Shown here: one piece after another, positions 43,147 to 51,945 of the stretch
How positions within the stretch are numbered: the first letter of the stretch is position 1
Layout: each line of letters starts with the position of its first letter
Assembly: GCF_010119975.1 (NCBI RefSeq)
Contig: NZ_CP048222.1
Coordinates: 4,048,501-4,112,500, forward strand
DNA from: Rhodocytophaga rosea
Lineage (GTDB): Bacteria; Bacteroidota; Bacteroidia; Cytophagales; 172606-1
Direction: 5' to 3'
Length of the DNA stretch: 64,000 nt
Translations under genes and position numbers: made by a program
The notes under the pieces: generated by a model
Told to the model about the DNA's origin: nothing
Databases searched by the model: none
What the model saw: only the letters and a program-made list of their open reading frames with translations

Positions 43147-43869
43147 TTGGCCTCTGTTGAAGTAAACAATATAGTTGCGGGTTATGGGGATAAGCTCCTG
43201 ATCCGCAACTTGTCTTTTATAGGAGGTTCTCCTGTTTTTATAGCTATTATTGGCCATAATGGTTCTGGAAAAACTACTCTTTTTAAAGCATTAACTGCAC
43301 AAATTGCCTTTACAGGTAGTATCCACATCTACAATCACACTATTAAGCCTGGCTCCGCTCCTGCTTCTAAGGGCTTGGTAGCCTTGTTAGCACAAAAAAA
43401 TACCGTTAGTTTCTCAATTCCCGTAAAAGAGCTAGTAGTAATGGGACGCTTCCGCTTAAAGCGTTTCTTTGAAGCATATAATTCAACAGATTATAAAGAA
43501 GTCATCACTATATTAGACGAACTGGGAATGTCACATCTGGCTGAAAGAAATTTTTTGGAGTTATCCGGTGGCGAGCAGCAGATGATATGGTTAGCTCAAC
43601 TGATGGTACAAGATGCCAGGGTATACTTACTGGATGAGCCCACTCAACAGTTAGATGTATATAATAAAAAACGAGTATTTGAACTGATGATGAGTTGGGT
43701 AAAAAATCATAATAAAACAGTGCTTTGTATCACCCATGATTTGCATTATTTAGAACAGATGGAGGGTTATTTGCTCAATTTGTCCGCTGTAAATCCAGTT
43801 CTGGAACCTATTAATCATTCTTCAGTGGAGAGAAATATTCAGTTGCTGGAAAACAAACAAAGTTTTTAA
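43147..43869 (+). CDS. ABC transporter ATP-binding protein (iron/cobalamin-uptake type)
   Basis: The 240-aa ATPase has Walker A GHNGSGKTT (about residues 36-44), Q-loop LLAQKNTVSF, signature LSGGEQQM, Walker B VYLLDEPTQQLD and the H-loop ITHDLHYLE. The sequence is closest in style to FecE/BtuD-type ATPases of siderophore or haem importers. No permease or binding protein is adjacent, so it may serve a remote permease or have another role. The start is TTG 43147; the 8-bp gap to the DUF2795 gene implies co-expression. Confidence 0.87.
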   Translation: MASVEVNNIVAGYGDKLLIRNLSFIGGSPVFIAIIGHNGSGKTTLFKALTAQIAFTGSIHIYNHTIKPGSAPASKGLVALLAQKNTVSFSIPVKELVVMGRFRLKRFFEAYNSTDYKEVITILDELGMSHLAERNFLELSGGEQQMIWLAQLMVQDARVYLLDEPTQQLDVYNKKRVFELMMSWVKNHNKTVLCITHDLHYLEQMEGYLLNLSAVNPVLEPINHSSVERNIQLLENKQSF

Positions 43870-43933
43870 ACAGTGCAGATTTATAGAAGTTTCAGTTTCT
43901 TCCCTTACCTATTGCTAAATCCTTTTAAAAAAA

Positions 43934-43961
43934 AAGCAACTGACATGCATGTCAGTTGCTT
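43934..43961 (-). terminator. Palindromic terminator downstream of the STAS-like gene
   Basis: The 28-bp perfect palindrome AAGCAACTGACATG/CATGTCAGTTGCTT is followed on the minus strand by about nine Ts. It lies 30 bp after the minus-strand gene's stop and 65 bp after the plus-strand ATPase, so it probably serves mainly the minus strand. Confidence 0.85.
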
Positions 43962-43990
43962 GAAAGAATAATTTATATTGAGGTAAAAAT

Positions 43991-44473
43991 TTAACAGTTT
44001 ACAGATTTAAGCCACTGAATTGCTTTATCTTCTGATCCAAACATCTGGGTTGTAAAAATGCTTTCCACTACTCCATCAAAACCTTCATCTGTCAGATAGG
44101 AAAAAAACTCTTCGGATACCAGAAAGGCATTATACTTTACACCAGTTTTTAATAATTTGGGAATATAATAGTCAGCAAGCCACTGGTTTACTCCATCAAA
44201 AAAACCATCCATTTTAGAGGTATCAGCCATAAGTTTGGTATAGCCTCCGGTTTTAATTAATTCGAATAAATGTCCATCGAAAATTTCTTTTACCTCTTCA
44301 TCTGAAGCAACTCCAAGCCAACGGTGAATAGCAATTTTATTTGAAGCTTCTTTTGTATCGATAATATGAATGAGCTTACCATTCTTATTATAAGTTTCAA
44401 CAAAGTTTCCCTTGTTATGAACGGATATACCTGTTTTTGTTGGATATGTTAAGCTGGTAAACGTATTCTCCAT
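43991..44473 (-). CDS. SpoIIAA/STAS-like protein of unknown function
   Basis: The 160-aa soluble protein reads like a SpoIIAA-like (STAS-related) fold. After an N-terminal beta part (about 1-55) come helix-strand pairs such as EVKEIFDGHLFELIKTGGYT, TKLMADTSKMDGFFDGVNQW and KYNAFLVSEEFFSYLTD, ending in a helix with AIQWLKSVNC. Proteins of this type are common orphans in Cytophagales, and membrane attachment or signalling has been proposed for the fold. No partner gene is adjacent. The family call is moderate and the function is unknown. Confidence 0.6.
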   Translation of the reverse strand: MENTFTSLTYPTKTGISVHNKGNFVETYNKNGKLIHIIDTKEASNKIAIHRWLGVASDEEVKEIFDGHLFELIKTGGYTKLMADTSKMDGFFDGVNQWLADYYIPKLLKTGVKYNAFLVSEEFFSYLTDEGFDGVVESIFTTQMFGSEDKAIQWLKSVNC

Positions 44474-44840
44474 AGCTATACCTGGTATCTATTTTTAGTA
44501 GTGTGTACAACAAATATATATGGCACATCAATAGCTGTCAATAAACCTCCTCCCTATTGGCTACATGACTATGAATAATTCAAAAAAAGAAAGATGAATT
44601 ATAACTGATTCACTAAAATTATTACACAAGTTTGCCTTGTTGCTTTGCAGAAAGCAGTAGGTTATTCAGCTAATTATCGTGTTTGTAAATATCACCGGAG
44701 ATTATAATTAAGGCAACTTTCATAAGAAAGTTAAAAATCGAACTTATTTATAGGGAGTTTGAATCAGATAGATAAGGTAAAAGTTCTGATAAATTCTTAC
44801 GGTATATAATTTTCCTCATTTATGAGGTATACATTACCTG
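44474..44840. other. AT-rich intergenic stretch, no gene
   Basis: The 367 bp between two leftward genes contain no ORF of note on either strand. They should contain the promoter of the STAS-like gene and the 3' end of the DUF58 transcript, but no strong terminator hairpin was identified. Confidence 0.5.
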
Positions 44841-45740
44841 TTATTTCATTTTTGCACGTTTGATTAAATAGGCATATAGAATTTGGTGAAATCCCTGCTG
44901 AATATCTGCCTCAATGAAATCAATTTTGTATTGTCCGCATTTAAGTTTGAGCTGATGATTATATTCCTGAATATACTGACGGTAATGTTGCTTAATCTGA
45001 GAAGCCTGAACTTTTACTTTTTCTCCGCTTTCCATGTCAATAAATTCATAAGGCCTGTCTTCAAAGTCAAAATCGGTTTCAGTTTTTTTATCAACTACAT
45101 GGAATAACAAAACCTCATGCTGATTATGTTTCAGATGTTGTAATGCAGAAAAAAGAGCATCCGCCTGGGCTATATTCTCAAACATATCACTAAAAACAAT
45201 AACCAGCGAGCGTTTATTGATTTTATCTGCCACCTGATGGATTACATCTGCTACCGCCGTTTTGCCACTGGGTTTGTCTTTTTTTAGTAAGTTTTCGAGG
45301 AGAAGAAACAGCTTATGCACATGCGTTGGTGTAGACCTGACAGGAGTATCTATTTCTATTTTTTCCGAGAAAGTGCAAAGCCCAATGGCATCTTTTTGAC
45401 GTTGCAGCAAATGAGCAATACTGGCAGCAGCCATAATACTAAATGTGATTTTGCCTAAATTCTGCTGCGGGTAATACATAGAAGCGGATACATCCAGCAG
45501 TATCTGGCAGCGAAGATTAGTTTCTTCTTCGTAACGCTTGGTATAAAGCCTATCCGTTTTGCCAAAAACTTTCCAGTCGATGTGGCGGGTGCTTTCGCCG
45601 GTATTATATAAACGGTGTTCGGCAAATTCTACTGAAAAGCCATGAAAGGGAGATTTATGAAGACCTGTGATAAATCCTTCTACCAGCTGGCGGGCTAAAA
45701 ATTCAATATTGCCAAACTCTCTGATTTGTTTTAATTCCAT
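44841..45740 (-). CDS. DUF58 domain protein (vWA-type)
   Basis: The 299-aa protein has the DUF58 core HIDWKVFGKTDRLYTKRYEEE (about residues 45-68) followed by a vWA-like fold with a MIDAS motif DVSASM (about 75-80) and VFSDMFEN (about 175). In many bacteria DUF58 proteins are encoded with a MoxR ATPase and act in protein or enzyme maturation, or in the Bat system. Here no MoxR gene is adjacent. Start ATG 45740 gives the usual N-terminus with EFLARQLVEGFITGLHKSPF. It is cytoplasmic, since no TM helix was seen. Confidence 0.88.
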   Translation of the reverse strand: MELKQIREFGNIEFLARQLVEGFITGLHKSPFHGFSVEFAEHRLYNTGESTRHIDWKVFGKTDRLYTKRYEEETNLRCQILLDVSASMYYPQQNLGKITFSIMAAASIAHLLQRQKDAIGLCTFSEKIEIDTPVRSTPTHVHKLFLLLENLLKKDKPSGKTAVADVIHQVADKINKRSLVIVFSDMFENIAQADALFSALQHLKHNQHEVLLFHVVDKKTETDFDFEDRPYEFIDMESGEKVKVQASQIKQHYRQYIQEYNHQLKLKCGQYKIDFIEADIQQGFHQILYAYLIKRAKMK

Positions 45741-45879
45741 TGGGTGTTTGTAAGTAAAGCTACAAGATTAATGAAAGATACGAAATTGGGCTGTACTTTA
45801 GCCATTTCAATTCTATTTTAACCTGGCAGCTTATTTACTTAACGAAAACAGAGTTAGGCAGCATATACCCAGTAATAAA

Positions 45880-46635
45880 TTAAAAGTGCTTTTTTATGAA
45901 TCCTGAAAAGCCAAGTTTTTCAAGAGTATACTTATACTCCTGAGCCTGTATTTCATCTGAAAAAGAGCCGGCTAATACGCGGTGTACTTTTCCTCCGTTT
46001 TTCCATTCTACCTGGATATAAGCTTCTTTCACTTCGGCAGCTAATAATTCTTTACAAATCCCTTTTGCATTGTCGAGGTCAGCAAAAGAGGCTACTTGTA
46101 TGCCATACCCGGATGGAAACCGTTCGGTGCCCCACTGGCTAAAGGTGTGCCCACTAGAAAAAGGAATAATGATTTTTTTGTCAGGATCAGGTGCAGGGGT
46201 TTTTATGGAGGGTTTATTTGCCTCGGTTACCTCTAGATTAGGCTTAGAAGTTAATGATGCATCTTCAGTTCCTACCACTTCGATATTTACTGTGGCGATA
46301 CCAGATTGGATCATATCAATTTCCTGAGCGGCTGCTTTTGACATGTCCAGAATACGGGCTTTTATGTGTGGTCCGCGATCATTGATTCTTACAATGACCG
46401 ATTTTCCGTTTTTTACATTGGTTACTTTTACCAGAGAGTTGAAAGCTAAGGTGAGGTGGGCAGCCGTGAGATCTTCGTTGGCAAATTTTTCTCCACTGGC
46501 AGTAGGACGGCCATCAAACTTGGCCGCGTAATAAGAAGCTTTCCCTTGTTGTGTATATCCGACCTGAGAAAAAAGTTTGGCCGGAAAAAGGCTCCAGAAT
46601 AACCACAAAGCCACAAACAGGCAAGTGTATTTCAT
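45880..46635 (-). CDS. rlpA: RlpA-like septal-ring lytic transglycosylase with SPOR domain
   Basis: The 251-aa protein has a signal peptide (about residues 1-24, ending KLFSQ). The double-psi beta-barrel of RlpA (about 26-125) includes GKASYYAAKFDGRPTASG and the catalytic-site Asp in VRINDRGPH. The C-terminal SPOR domain (about 170-250, GYGIQVASFADLDNAK, then HRVLAGSFSDEIQA) should target denuded glycan at the division site. RlpA cleaves such glycans in other bacteria. A Pro/Lys-rich linker (about 130-165) joins the domains. It is monocistronic. Confidence 0.9.
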   Translation of the reverse strand: MKYTCLFVALWLFWSLFPAKLFSQVGYTQQGKASYYAAKFDGRPTASGEKFANEDLTAAHLTLAFNSLVKVTNVKNGKSVIVRINDRGPHIKARILDMSKAAAQEIDMIQSGIATVNIEVVGTEDASLTSKPNLEVTEANKPSIKTPAPDPDKKIIIPFSSGHTFSQWGTERFPSGYGIQVASFADLDNAKGICKELLAAEVKEAYIQVEWKNGGKVHRVLAGSFSDEIQAQEYKYTLEKLGFSGFIKKHF

Positions 46636-46867
46636 AAGCGAGAGATTTAATTTACGCTGAGTTTACATGAATTTATTATACTTTAAATTGCTAGTATATG
46701 AATTAAGATTTGATTTTACAAAATTTCCCCTTCCAGGAGAGGTTAAACCATAGCTATATGTTTGGTAATTTCCATGTCAAAAACCATTATTTTTTTTTAA
46801 AATCTTTTTTAAGTGCAAATCATTTTATAATTTTACTCTCAATCAAATCTAAAAAATTCTAAGGATT

Positions 46868-47206
46868 GTGGAAGAGAACAAAGAAAACGAAAAAGTAGAA
46901 ATTTACTCAAAGCGAGTAAGAGCCGGGAAAAGAACGTATTTTTTTGATGTAAAATCTACACGTTCAAATGATTATTACTTAACCATTACGGAAAGTAAGA
47001 GACGTTTCAAAGATGAAACCTATGTGTATGAGAAACACAAGATTTTCCTCTACAAAGAAGATTTTGATAAGTTTATCGAGGCTCTTAAAGACACTGTAGA
47101 TCACGTAAAGACAGATCTGATGCCTGAATTCGATTTTTCTCAGTTTGAGGACAAAGCAGAACCAACAGATGACAACAGCTCAGATAAGGATTTACGCTGG
47201 GAGTAA
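46868..47206 (+). CDS. DUF3276 (PUR-alpha-like nucleic-acid-binding) protein
   Basis: The 112-aa protein matches DUF3276, the Bacteroidota PUR-domain family, over its whole core: EIYSKRVRAGKRTYFFDVKS (about residues 10-31), DYYLTITESKRRF (about 35-47) and an acidic tail. PUR proteins bind single-stranded purine-rich DNA or RNA; a Borrelia relative has been shown to do so. The start is GTG 46868, preceded by AT-rich DNA. A hairpin terminator follows at 47229. It is likely a housekeeping nucleic-acid chaperone, with targets unknown. Confidence 0.9.
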   Translation: MEENKENEKVEIYSKRVRAGKRTYFFDVKSTRSNDYYLTITESKRRFKDETYVYEKHKIFLYKEDFDKFIEALKDTVDHVKTDLMPEFDFSQFEDKAEPTDDNSSDKDLRWE

Positions 47207-47228
47207 CCTGACACATTCATTTCGATTG

Positions 47229-47259
47229 AAAAGCTCTTGACCACCTCAAGAGCTTTTTT
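47229..47259 (+). terminator. Intrinsic terminator after the DUF3276 gene
   Basis: The stem AAAAGCTCTTGA (47229-47240) pairs perfectly with 47246-47257 around CCACC and is followed by T-rich sequence. It lies 22 bp after the stop. Confidence 0.88.
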
Positions 47260-47417
47260 AATATAATATAACTGCTGTATCTGAAACGTAATGAGTTGTA
47301 ATTATTTGGTTTTAAATTCATAATCAACTGATAATAGTTTGGTTTCACTCTTCAGGTACCTGATTCGGTCATATTAGATTTTCGTTCATTTGACGCAGGA
47401 TAAACTGCTTTAGAAAT

Positions 47418-48515
47418 ATGTTACCAAAACGGTACAAAAGTATAGCATATCTGGTATCTGGCTTTATTGCGCTCCTGTTGCTGGGATGGGTTTTTTCCAG
47501 TATAGTGCTGTATTTTGTCATTTCCCTGATTTTTGCGTCCATGTTACGACCCGTAACAGACTACGTGGGAAGCATCTATATTTTTCAAACGAAAATACCC
47601 AGAGTACTGGCTGTGTTGGTTTCATTTGTTTTGCTAATATCTGTTCTTACCTTATTTATCTTATTATTTATTCCGCTTATTTCAGAGCAAGTCCAGATTT
47701 TGAGTGAGGCAGACTTAGAATTATTACTTGACCAGTTCACAAGCAGCATTACCGGACTGGAAAAATTTCTGATTAATACATTGCATATCAGAAGAACACC
47801 AGGCTTTATGTCTGAAGCACTTCGGGATAATATTTTTTCTTTTTTTGAGTCTCTGGAGGTAAGTTATATCATAAACTTTACCATACAGTTTTCGGCTGCT
47901 TTTTTTGTATCTGTTCTGGCAGTTGTGTTTATTACTTTTTTCCTGCTCTACGAAAAAGGCATTCTCCGGCGAAATATTATACGGCTTATTCCAAATCAGT
48001 ATTTTGAGCTTACCATTACTGCCCTGCATAAAATTGAAAAATTATTATCTAACTATTTACTTGGCTTACTGCTTCAGATTTTTTCTATTTTCAGCCTGAC
48101 TGCCCTGGGACTCACCATTATCGGAATCAACTACGCTTTAACTATTGCTGTATTTGCTGCGCTTGTAAATGTGGTTCCCTATTTAGGACCTGTAATCGGA
48201 ACAATATTCGCCGTAATTGTAGGAATTTCTACTACTTCTCTTCCGGAAACCGCAGATGCTTCTTTTATTTTAATGGTAAAAATATTGCTGGTATTTATTA
48301 TTGTACATTTAATCGATAATCTTATTTCTCAGCCTCTCATCTTCTCAAAAAGCGTAAAAGCCCATCCGTTAGAGATTTTTGTTGCTATATTTGCAGGAGC
48401 AGCGCTGGCAGGCCCTGTCGGAATGATTGCTGCCATCCCGGTGTATACAGTACTGAGAGTATCTGTCAAAGAATTCCGGACCGGGTATAAACAATATCAT
48501 ATTTTTAAAGATTAA
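47418..48515 (+). CDS. AI-2E family transporter
   Basis: The 365-aa protein has 7-8 TM helices in the arrangement of the AI-2E transporter (UPF0118) family: two paired helices at the N-terminus (about residues 10-50), a variable soluble stretch (about 95-150), and the conserved C-terminal block with NVVPYLGPVIGTIFAVIVG (about 255-275), HLIDNLISQPLIFSKSVKAH (about 299-318), and AGPVGMIAAIPVYTVLRV (about 331-350). Family members export autoinducer-2-like or Na+-coupled substrates; many are uncharacterised. It lies 58 bp upstream of ychF in the same direction. The substrate is not predictable. Confidence 0.87.
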   Translation: MLPKRYKSIAYLVSGFIALLLLGWVFSSIVLYFVISLIFASMLRPVTDYVGSIYIFQTKIPRVLAVLVSFVLLISVLTLFILLFIPLISEQVQILSEADLELLLDQFTSSITGLEKFLINTLHIRRTPGFMSEALRDNIFSFFESLEVSYIINFTIQFSAAFFVSVLAVVFITFFLLYEKGILRRNIIRLIPNQYFELTITALHKIEKLLSNYLLGLLLQIFSIFSLTALGLTIIGINYALTIAVFAALVNVVPYLGPVIGTIFAVIVGISTTSLPETADASFILMVKILLVFIIVHLIDNLISQPLIFSKSVKAHPLEIFVAIFAGAALAGPVGMIAAIPVYTVLRVSVKEFRTGYKQYHIFKD

Positions 48516-48573
48516 ACAAACAGATTCAGGTTTTGAGCATACCTGCTTTAAAACTGATACAAAAAACTAACTC

Positions 48574-49671
48574 ATGAGTCTCCAATGTGGAATTGTAGGA
48601 TTGCCAAATGTGGGTAAATCCACTTTATTTAATGCACTGTCTAATGCTAAAGCTGAAGCTGCTAACTATCCTTTTTGTACCATCGAACCTAATGTAGGGG
48701 TAATTACTGTTCCCGATGAAAGATTACTGATCCTGGAAAACCTGGTAAATCCACAACGCGTACTTCCGGCTGTAATAGAATTTGTAGATATTGCCGGCCT
48801 GGTAAAAGGAGCCAGCAAAGGCGAAGGATTAGGAAATAAGTTTCTGGCAAATATACGCGAAGTAGATGCTGTTATTCATGTGGTGCGCTGTTTTGCAGAT
48901 GATAATATTGTACACGTAGCTGGCGGTGTTGACCCTGTATTTGACAAAGAAGTAATTGATACCGAATTACAACTGAAAGACCTGGAATCTGTTGACAAAA
49001 AGATTGCTAAGGTAGAACGGACGGCTAAATCAGGCGATGCAAAGGCTAAAAAAGAGCTGAATACGTTACTGCAATACAAACAGGCACTTGAAAGCGGACA
49101 GAATGCCCGCAGCGTAGATGTATCCAAAGAAGATAAGGAAGCGATTGCCGACCTGCACTTACTTACCGTAAAACCTGTTATTTATGTAGCTAATGTAGAT
49201 GAAGCCTCAATTCATACCGGCAATCAATACGTAGATGCATTAAGCAAAGCTGTACAATCCGAAAATGCACAGGTGATTATAGTTTGTGCTGCACTTGAAT
49301 CGCAGATTGCTGAGATCGCTGACCCGGAAGAAAGGCAGATGTTTCTGGAAGAATACGGTTTAAAGGAATCAGGTTTGAGCAAATTAATTAAAGCTTCATA
49401 TACCCTTCTGAATCTAATTACTTATTTTACAGCTGGCGAGAAAGAGGTAAGAGCCTGGACGATCAGGAAGGGTTTTAAAGCACCACAGGCAGCTGGCGTT
49501 ATTCATACCGACTTTGAACGGGGTTTTATTAAAGCAGAGGTAATTAAATTAAAGGACTATCAGCAATATAAATCGGAGACTGCCTGCCGGGATGCAGGTA
49601 AAATCGCTATTGAAGGTAAAGAATATCTGGTGGAAGACGGAGATATTATGCATTTCCGCTTCAATGTGTAA
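48574..49671 (+). CDS. ychF: Redox-regulated ATPase YchF/OLA1
   Basis: The 365-aa P-loop protein has G1 GLPNVGKST at the N-terminus, NYPFCTIEPNVG, G3 DIAGLVKGAS and the YchF-type NVDE in place of the GTPase NKxD, which explains ATP rather than GTP preference. A coiled-coil insertion (about 130-165) and the C-terminal TGS domain (about 280-365, AWTIRKGFKAPQAAGVIH and EGKEYLVEDGDIMHFRF) complete the family layout. It associates with ribosomes and modulates translation and stress responses. Start ATG 48574 gives the usual MSLQCGIVG N-terminus. Confidence 0.95.
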   Translation: MSLQCGIVGLPNVGKSTLFNALSNAKAEAANYPFCTIEPNVGVITVPDERLLILENLVNPQRVLPAVIEFVDIAGLVKGASKGEGLGNKFLANIREVDAVIHVVRCFADDNIVHVAGGVDPVFDKEVIDTELQLKDLESVDKKIAKVERTAKSGDAKAKKELNTLLQYKQALESGQNARSVDVSKEDKEAIADLHLLTVKPVIYVANVDEASIHTGNQYVDALSKAVQSENAQVIIVCAALESQIAEIADPEERQMFLEEYGLKESGLSKLIKASYTLLNLITYFTAGEKEVRAWTIRKGFKAPQAAGVIHTDFERGFIKAEVIKLKDYQQYKSETACRDAGKIAIEGKEYLVEDGDIMHFRFNV

Positions 49672-49792
49672 CGTGCGATTATTTCTTAAACAATTTAATA
49701 TACTTGATGGTTAAGCTATTATTTAGGTTCAAAACATATAAATCTAGGGGATGATTTCTACAATCACCTCTTTCCATTTTTTAACATAAATA

Positions 49793-50611
49793 TTGAAAGT
49801 CGTGAGGGTTAGAATCATTTTTTTATTAAAAAATAAAGGCGGATTTGTTCCTTTCCATCATCAGTTTCTACTGGCACAGTTAAAAGAGTCTATTCTAAAA
49901 GAGATAGATCAGAAATTTTCCTCGTTTACTGATTATAATTTTTCAGGTTTAAAAGGGCAAACCAAGATCAGTAAAAATGGGCTGCATTTCTATTCTAGCC
50001 GGGTTACGCTGGTCACGTCAAGCCCCAATGCTGTCTTTATCGACCAGTTTCTGCAACGTTTATTTGATTATAAGGAATTACAAGTGGGCAATCTGACACT
50101 GGAGCCAGAAAGTGTAGAAACAGAACTACCTCCTCTATTTGGAGATGCATTAAAATGCGTTTGTATTTCGCCAATTGTGCTTACAGAACCAGCATCCAAT
50201 GATTTGCTTGCCAAGAAGTTTGTTTCTCCCGATTCGGATGTATTTTCGGATTTACTCTATGATTCTACCATGAGCCGGATGGAAAAATCAGGAAGTTATA
50301 CTGCGGAACAGATTTCTTCTTTTTACCGGTTCCAGATCATTCCAGACAAAGATTACCTGAATAAGATAAAAGAGGGAGAAAAGAAGTTTGCAAGAATATA
50401 TCCTGTTTTTCAGAAAGAACAGAAGATAGAGGTGAGAGGCTATACCTTCCCATTTAATTTATATGCTGCTCCTGAAGTACAAGCATTTATTTTTAACTCC
50501 GGCCTGGGCACATTTACATACAAAGGATTCGGTATGCTGGATATAGCTAATGCAGATACTCATCGCAAAACAGCCGTTTACCAGTTTATTACTGCAGACC
50601 GGATGAGTTAG
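49793..50611 (+). CDS. cas6: Stand-alone CRISPR-associated endoribonuclease Cas6
   Basis: The 272-aa protein has the two-ferredoxin-fold plan of Cas6. The N-terminus is VRIIFLLKNKGGFVPFHHQF, with His22/His23 as candidate catalytic positions. It has a middle YRFQIIPDKDYL strand and the C-terminal glycine-rich loop GLGTFTYKGFGML at 237-249, the family hallmark. Cas6 cleaves precursor crRNA in repeat stems. No cas1, cas2, effector gene or repeat array is present in the window. TTG 49793 is used, but GTG 49802 (MRVRIIF) would match typical Cas6 starts better. Either an array elsewhere uses it or it processes another RNA. Confidence 0.78.
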   Translation: MKVVRVRIIFLLKNKGGFVPFHHQFLLAQLKESILKEIDQKFSSFTDYNFSGLKGQTKISKNGLHFYSSRVTLVTSSPNAVFIDQFLQRLFDYKELQVGNLTLEPESVETELPPLFGDALKCVCISPIVLTEPASNDLLAKKFVSPDSDVFSDLLYDSTMSRMEKSGSYTAEQISSFYRFQIIPDKDYLNKIKEGEKKFARIYPVFQKEQKIEVRGYTFPFNLYAAPEVQAFIFNSGLGTFTYKGFGMLDIANADTHRKTAVYQFITADRMS

Positions 50612-50643
50612 CCGGAAGTGCATAGGTAAATTCTTGTACTGCT

Positions 50644-51588
50644 TTATTCTCTTATACTCAGCCGTTGTTCCCTTTCAAGCCTTGTTAATTTTTCCTTGTT
50701 ACTGATAAAGTTAAGAATGTACAGGGAGGCATTTTGCTTAGCCTCTCTTTCCAGTTCACTGGAATGCTTTACAAGTGTAAAATGTAGTTTCATATACACC
50801 GCTTCCCGGCTAATATGATCAATACATAGTTCTATACTTTCCTGATGAATAACTTTAGAAAAGGTGCGTAAATGACTCTTCAGGTATACTTCCATCTCTT
50901 GTAAACAGGCAGCCTGGTCTTTAGCCATCTCAAATTCAATCGTTACTTTATTGACGCTGTGTTTGGTATAATTCACTACATCCGTTGCAAAAACCGCATT
51001 ATTCGGAATAAAGATCAAATCATCGTCTTCATTGAGCAAGTGCACGTTGATTAGGGTAATATTGATAACTTTGCCCTTTTGCGAACCAATTTTTACATCG
51101 TCATTGATAGATAACTGATTAGAAAACATGATGATCATCCCATTAATCATATTGGATATATAATCTTTGGATAATAAAGCTATGGCAGCGGCTACGATGC
51201 TGATTGAAGTAAGAAATTCGATAATGTTATATTCAAACAGAACAAAGATCGATATGATCAAGGCAAAGAATGAAAGGATATCAGCAATCTTATTGATGCC
51301 GATTACAAAATTATCTTTAAAATTTTCAGGCCGGTTATTTTGCTTTAAATACCAGTAAGCAATCAGCAAGCGGCTCAAGGAGATAATCAGATTGGTAGGT
51401 ACAAAGAAAAAGAAGGTTTTAAACAGCCTGCGGACGACTCCATCCGTGTGTTTCATCAAGGAAAACTGCATTCCCAGATAAACAAGCCCGGCAAATAAAA
51501 GGAGTTTTAATACAAAATACAGCCTTTTCTTATTCTCTTCAGCCGTGATTTTCTCAATATTAAATTTAATGATCCGATTGCTGGTCAT
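50644..51588 (-). CDS. MscS-family mechanosensitive ion channel
   Basis: The 314-aa protein has four hydrophobic helices (about residues 25-45, 60-82, 100-125 and 128-155). The last is an MscS pore helix with FLTSISIVAAAIALLSKDYISNMINGMIIM. The beta domain follows with GSQKGKVINITLINVHLL and DDLIFIPNNAVFATDVVNYT (about 178-215), then the MscS C-terminal alpha/beta domain. Such channels release solutes on hypo-osmotic shock. It is convergent with cas6 and not linked to it functionally. Confidence 0.88.
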   Translation of the reverse strand: MTSNRIIKFNIEKITAEENKKRLYFVLKLLLFAGLVYLGMQFSLMKHTDGVVRRLFKTFFFFVPTNLIISLSRLLIAYWYLKQNNRPENFKDNFVIGINKIADILSFFALIISIFVLFEYNIIEFLTSISIVAAAIALLSKDYISNMINGMIIMFSNQLSINDDVKIGSQKGKVINITLINVHLLNEDDDLIFIPNNAVFATDVVNYTKHSVNKVTIEFEMAKDQAACLQEMEVYLKSHLRTFSKVIHQESIELCIDHISREAVYMKLHFTLVKHSSELEREAKQNASLYILNFISNKEKLTRLEREQRLSIRE

Positions 51589-51945
51589 GGTTTGTAGAAG
51601 CTGATTTTTCTAGGATTATGATTGTAGAAAATACATGTAGAAAAACATCAAAAAAAGCAGTAAAATCAATTAATTGAAAATTTTATGTATGAAGGCATCT
51701 AAGTCCACATGTAATATTTATATCACCTCACATACGGAATATCTTATACACTTAAATTCTCTGTTTCGGCTATGTTACAAGGAGATACTCATGCAGTATA
51801 ACTGCTGCTTAAAAAATATAATTTAATTTTTTCAGGTTTTGAGGATTTTATGAAAACATGTTCAGAAGATGAAAGGTGCACTTTTAAATCAAATGGTTCA
51901 ATGCGGAAACTATCCTAATGTTGATATAAAAATTGCTCTATTTTT
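51589..51945. other. Intergenic stretch, no gene
   Basis: The 357 bp between two leftward genes are AT-rich. They should contain the MscS promoter and the 3' end of the T9SS plug transcript. No strong hairpin, repeat or ORF was identified. Confidence 0.5.

Noticed and set aside
49672-49792. CRISPR array near cas6
   Set aside because: No regularly spaced repeats were found on either side of the gene; the flanks are ordinary AT-rich intergenic DNA.
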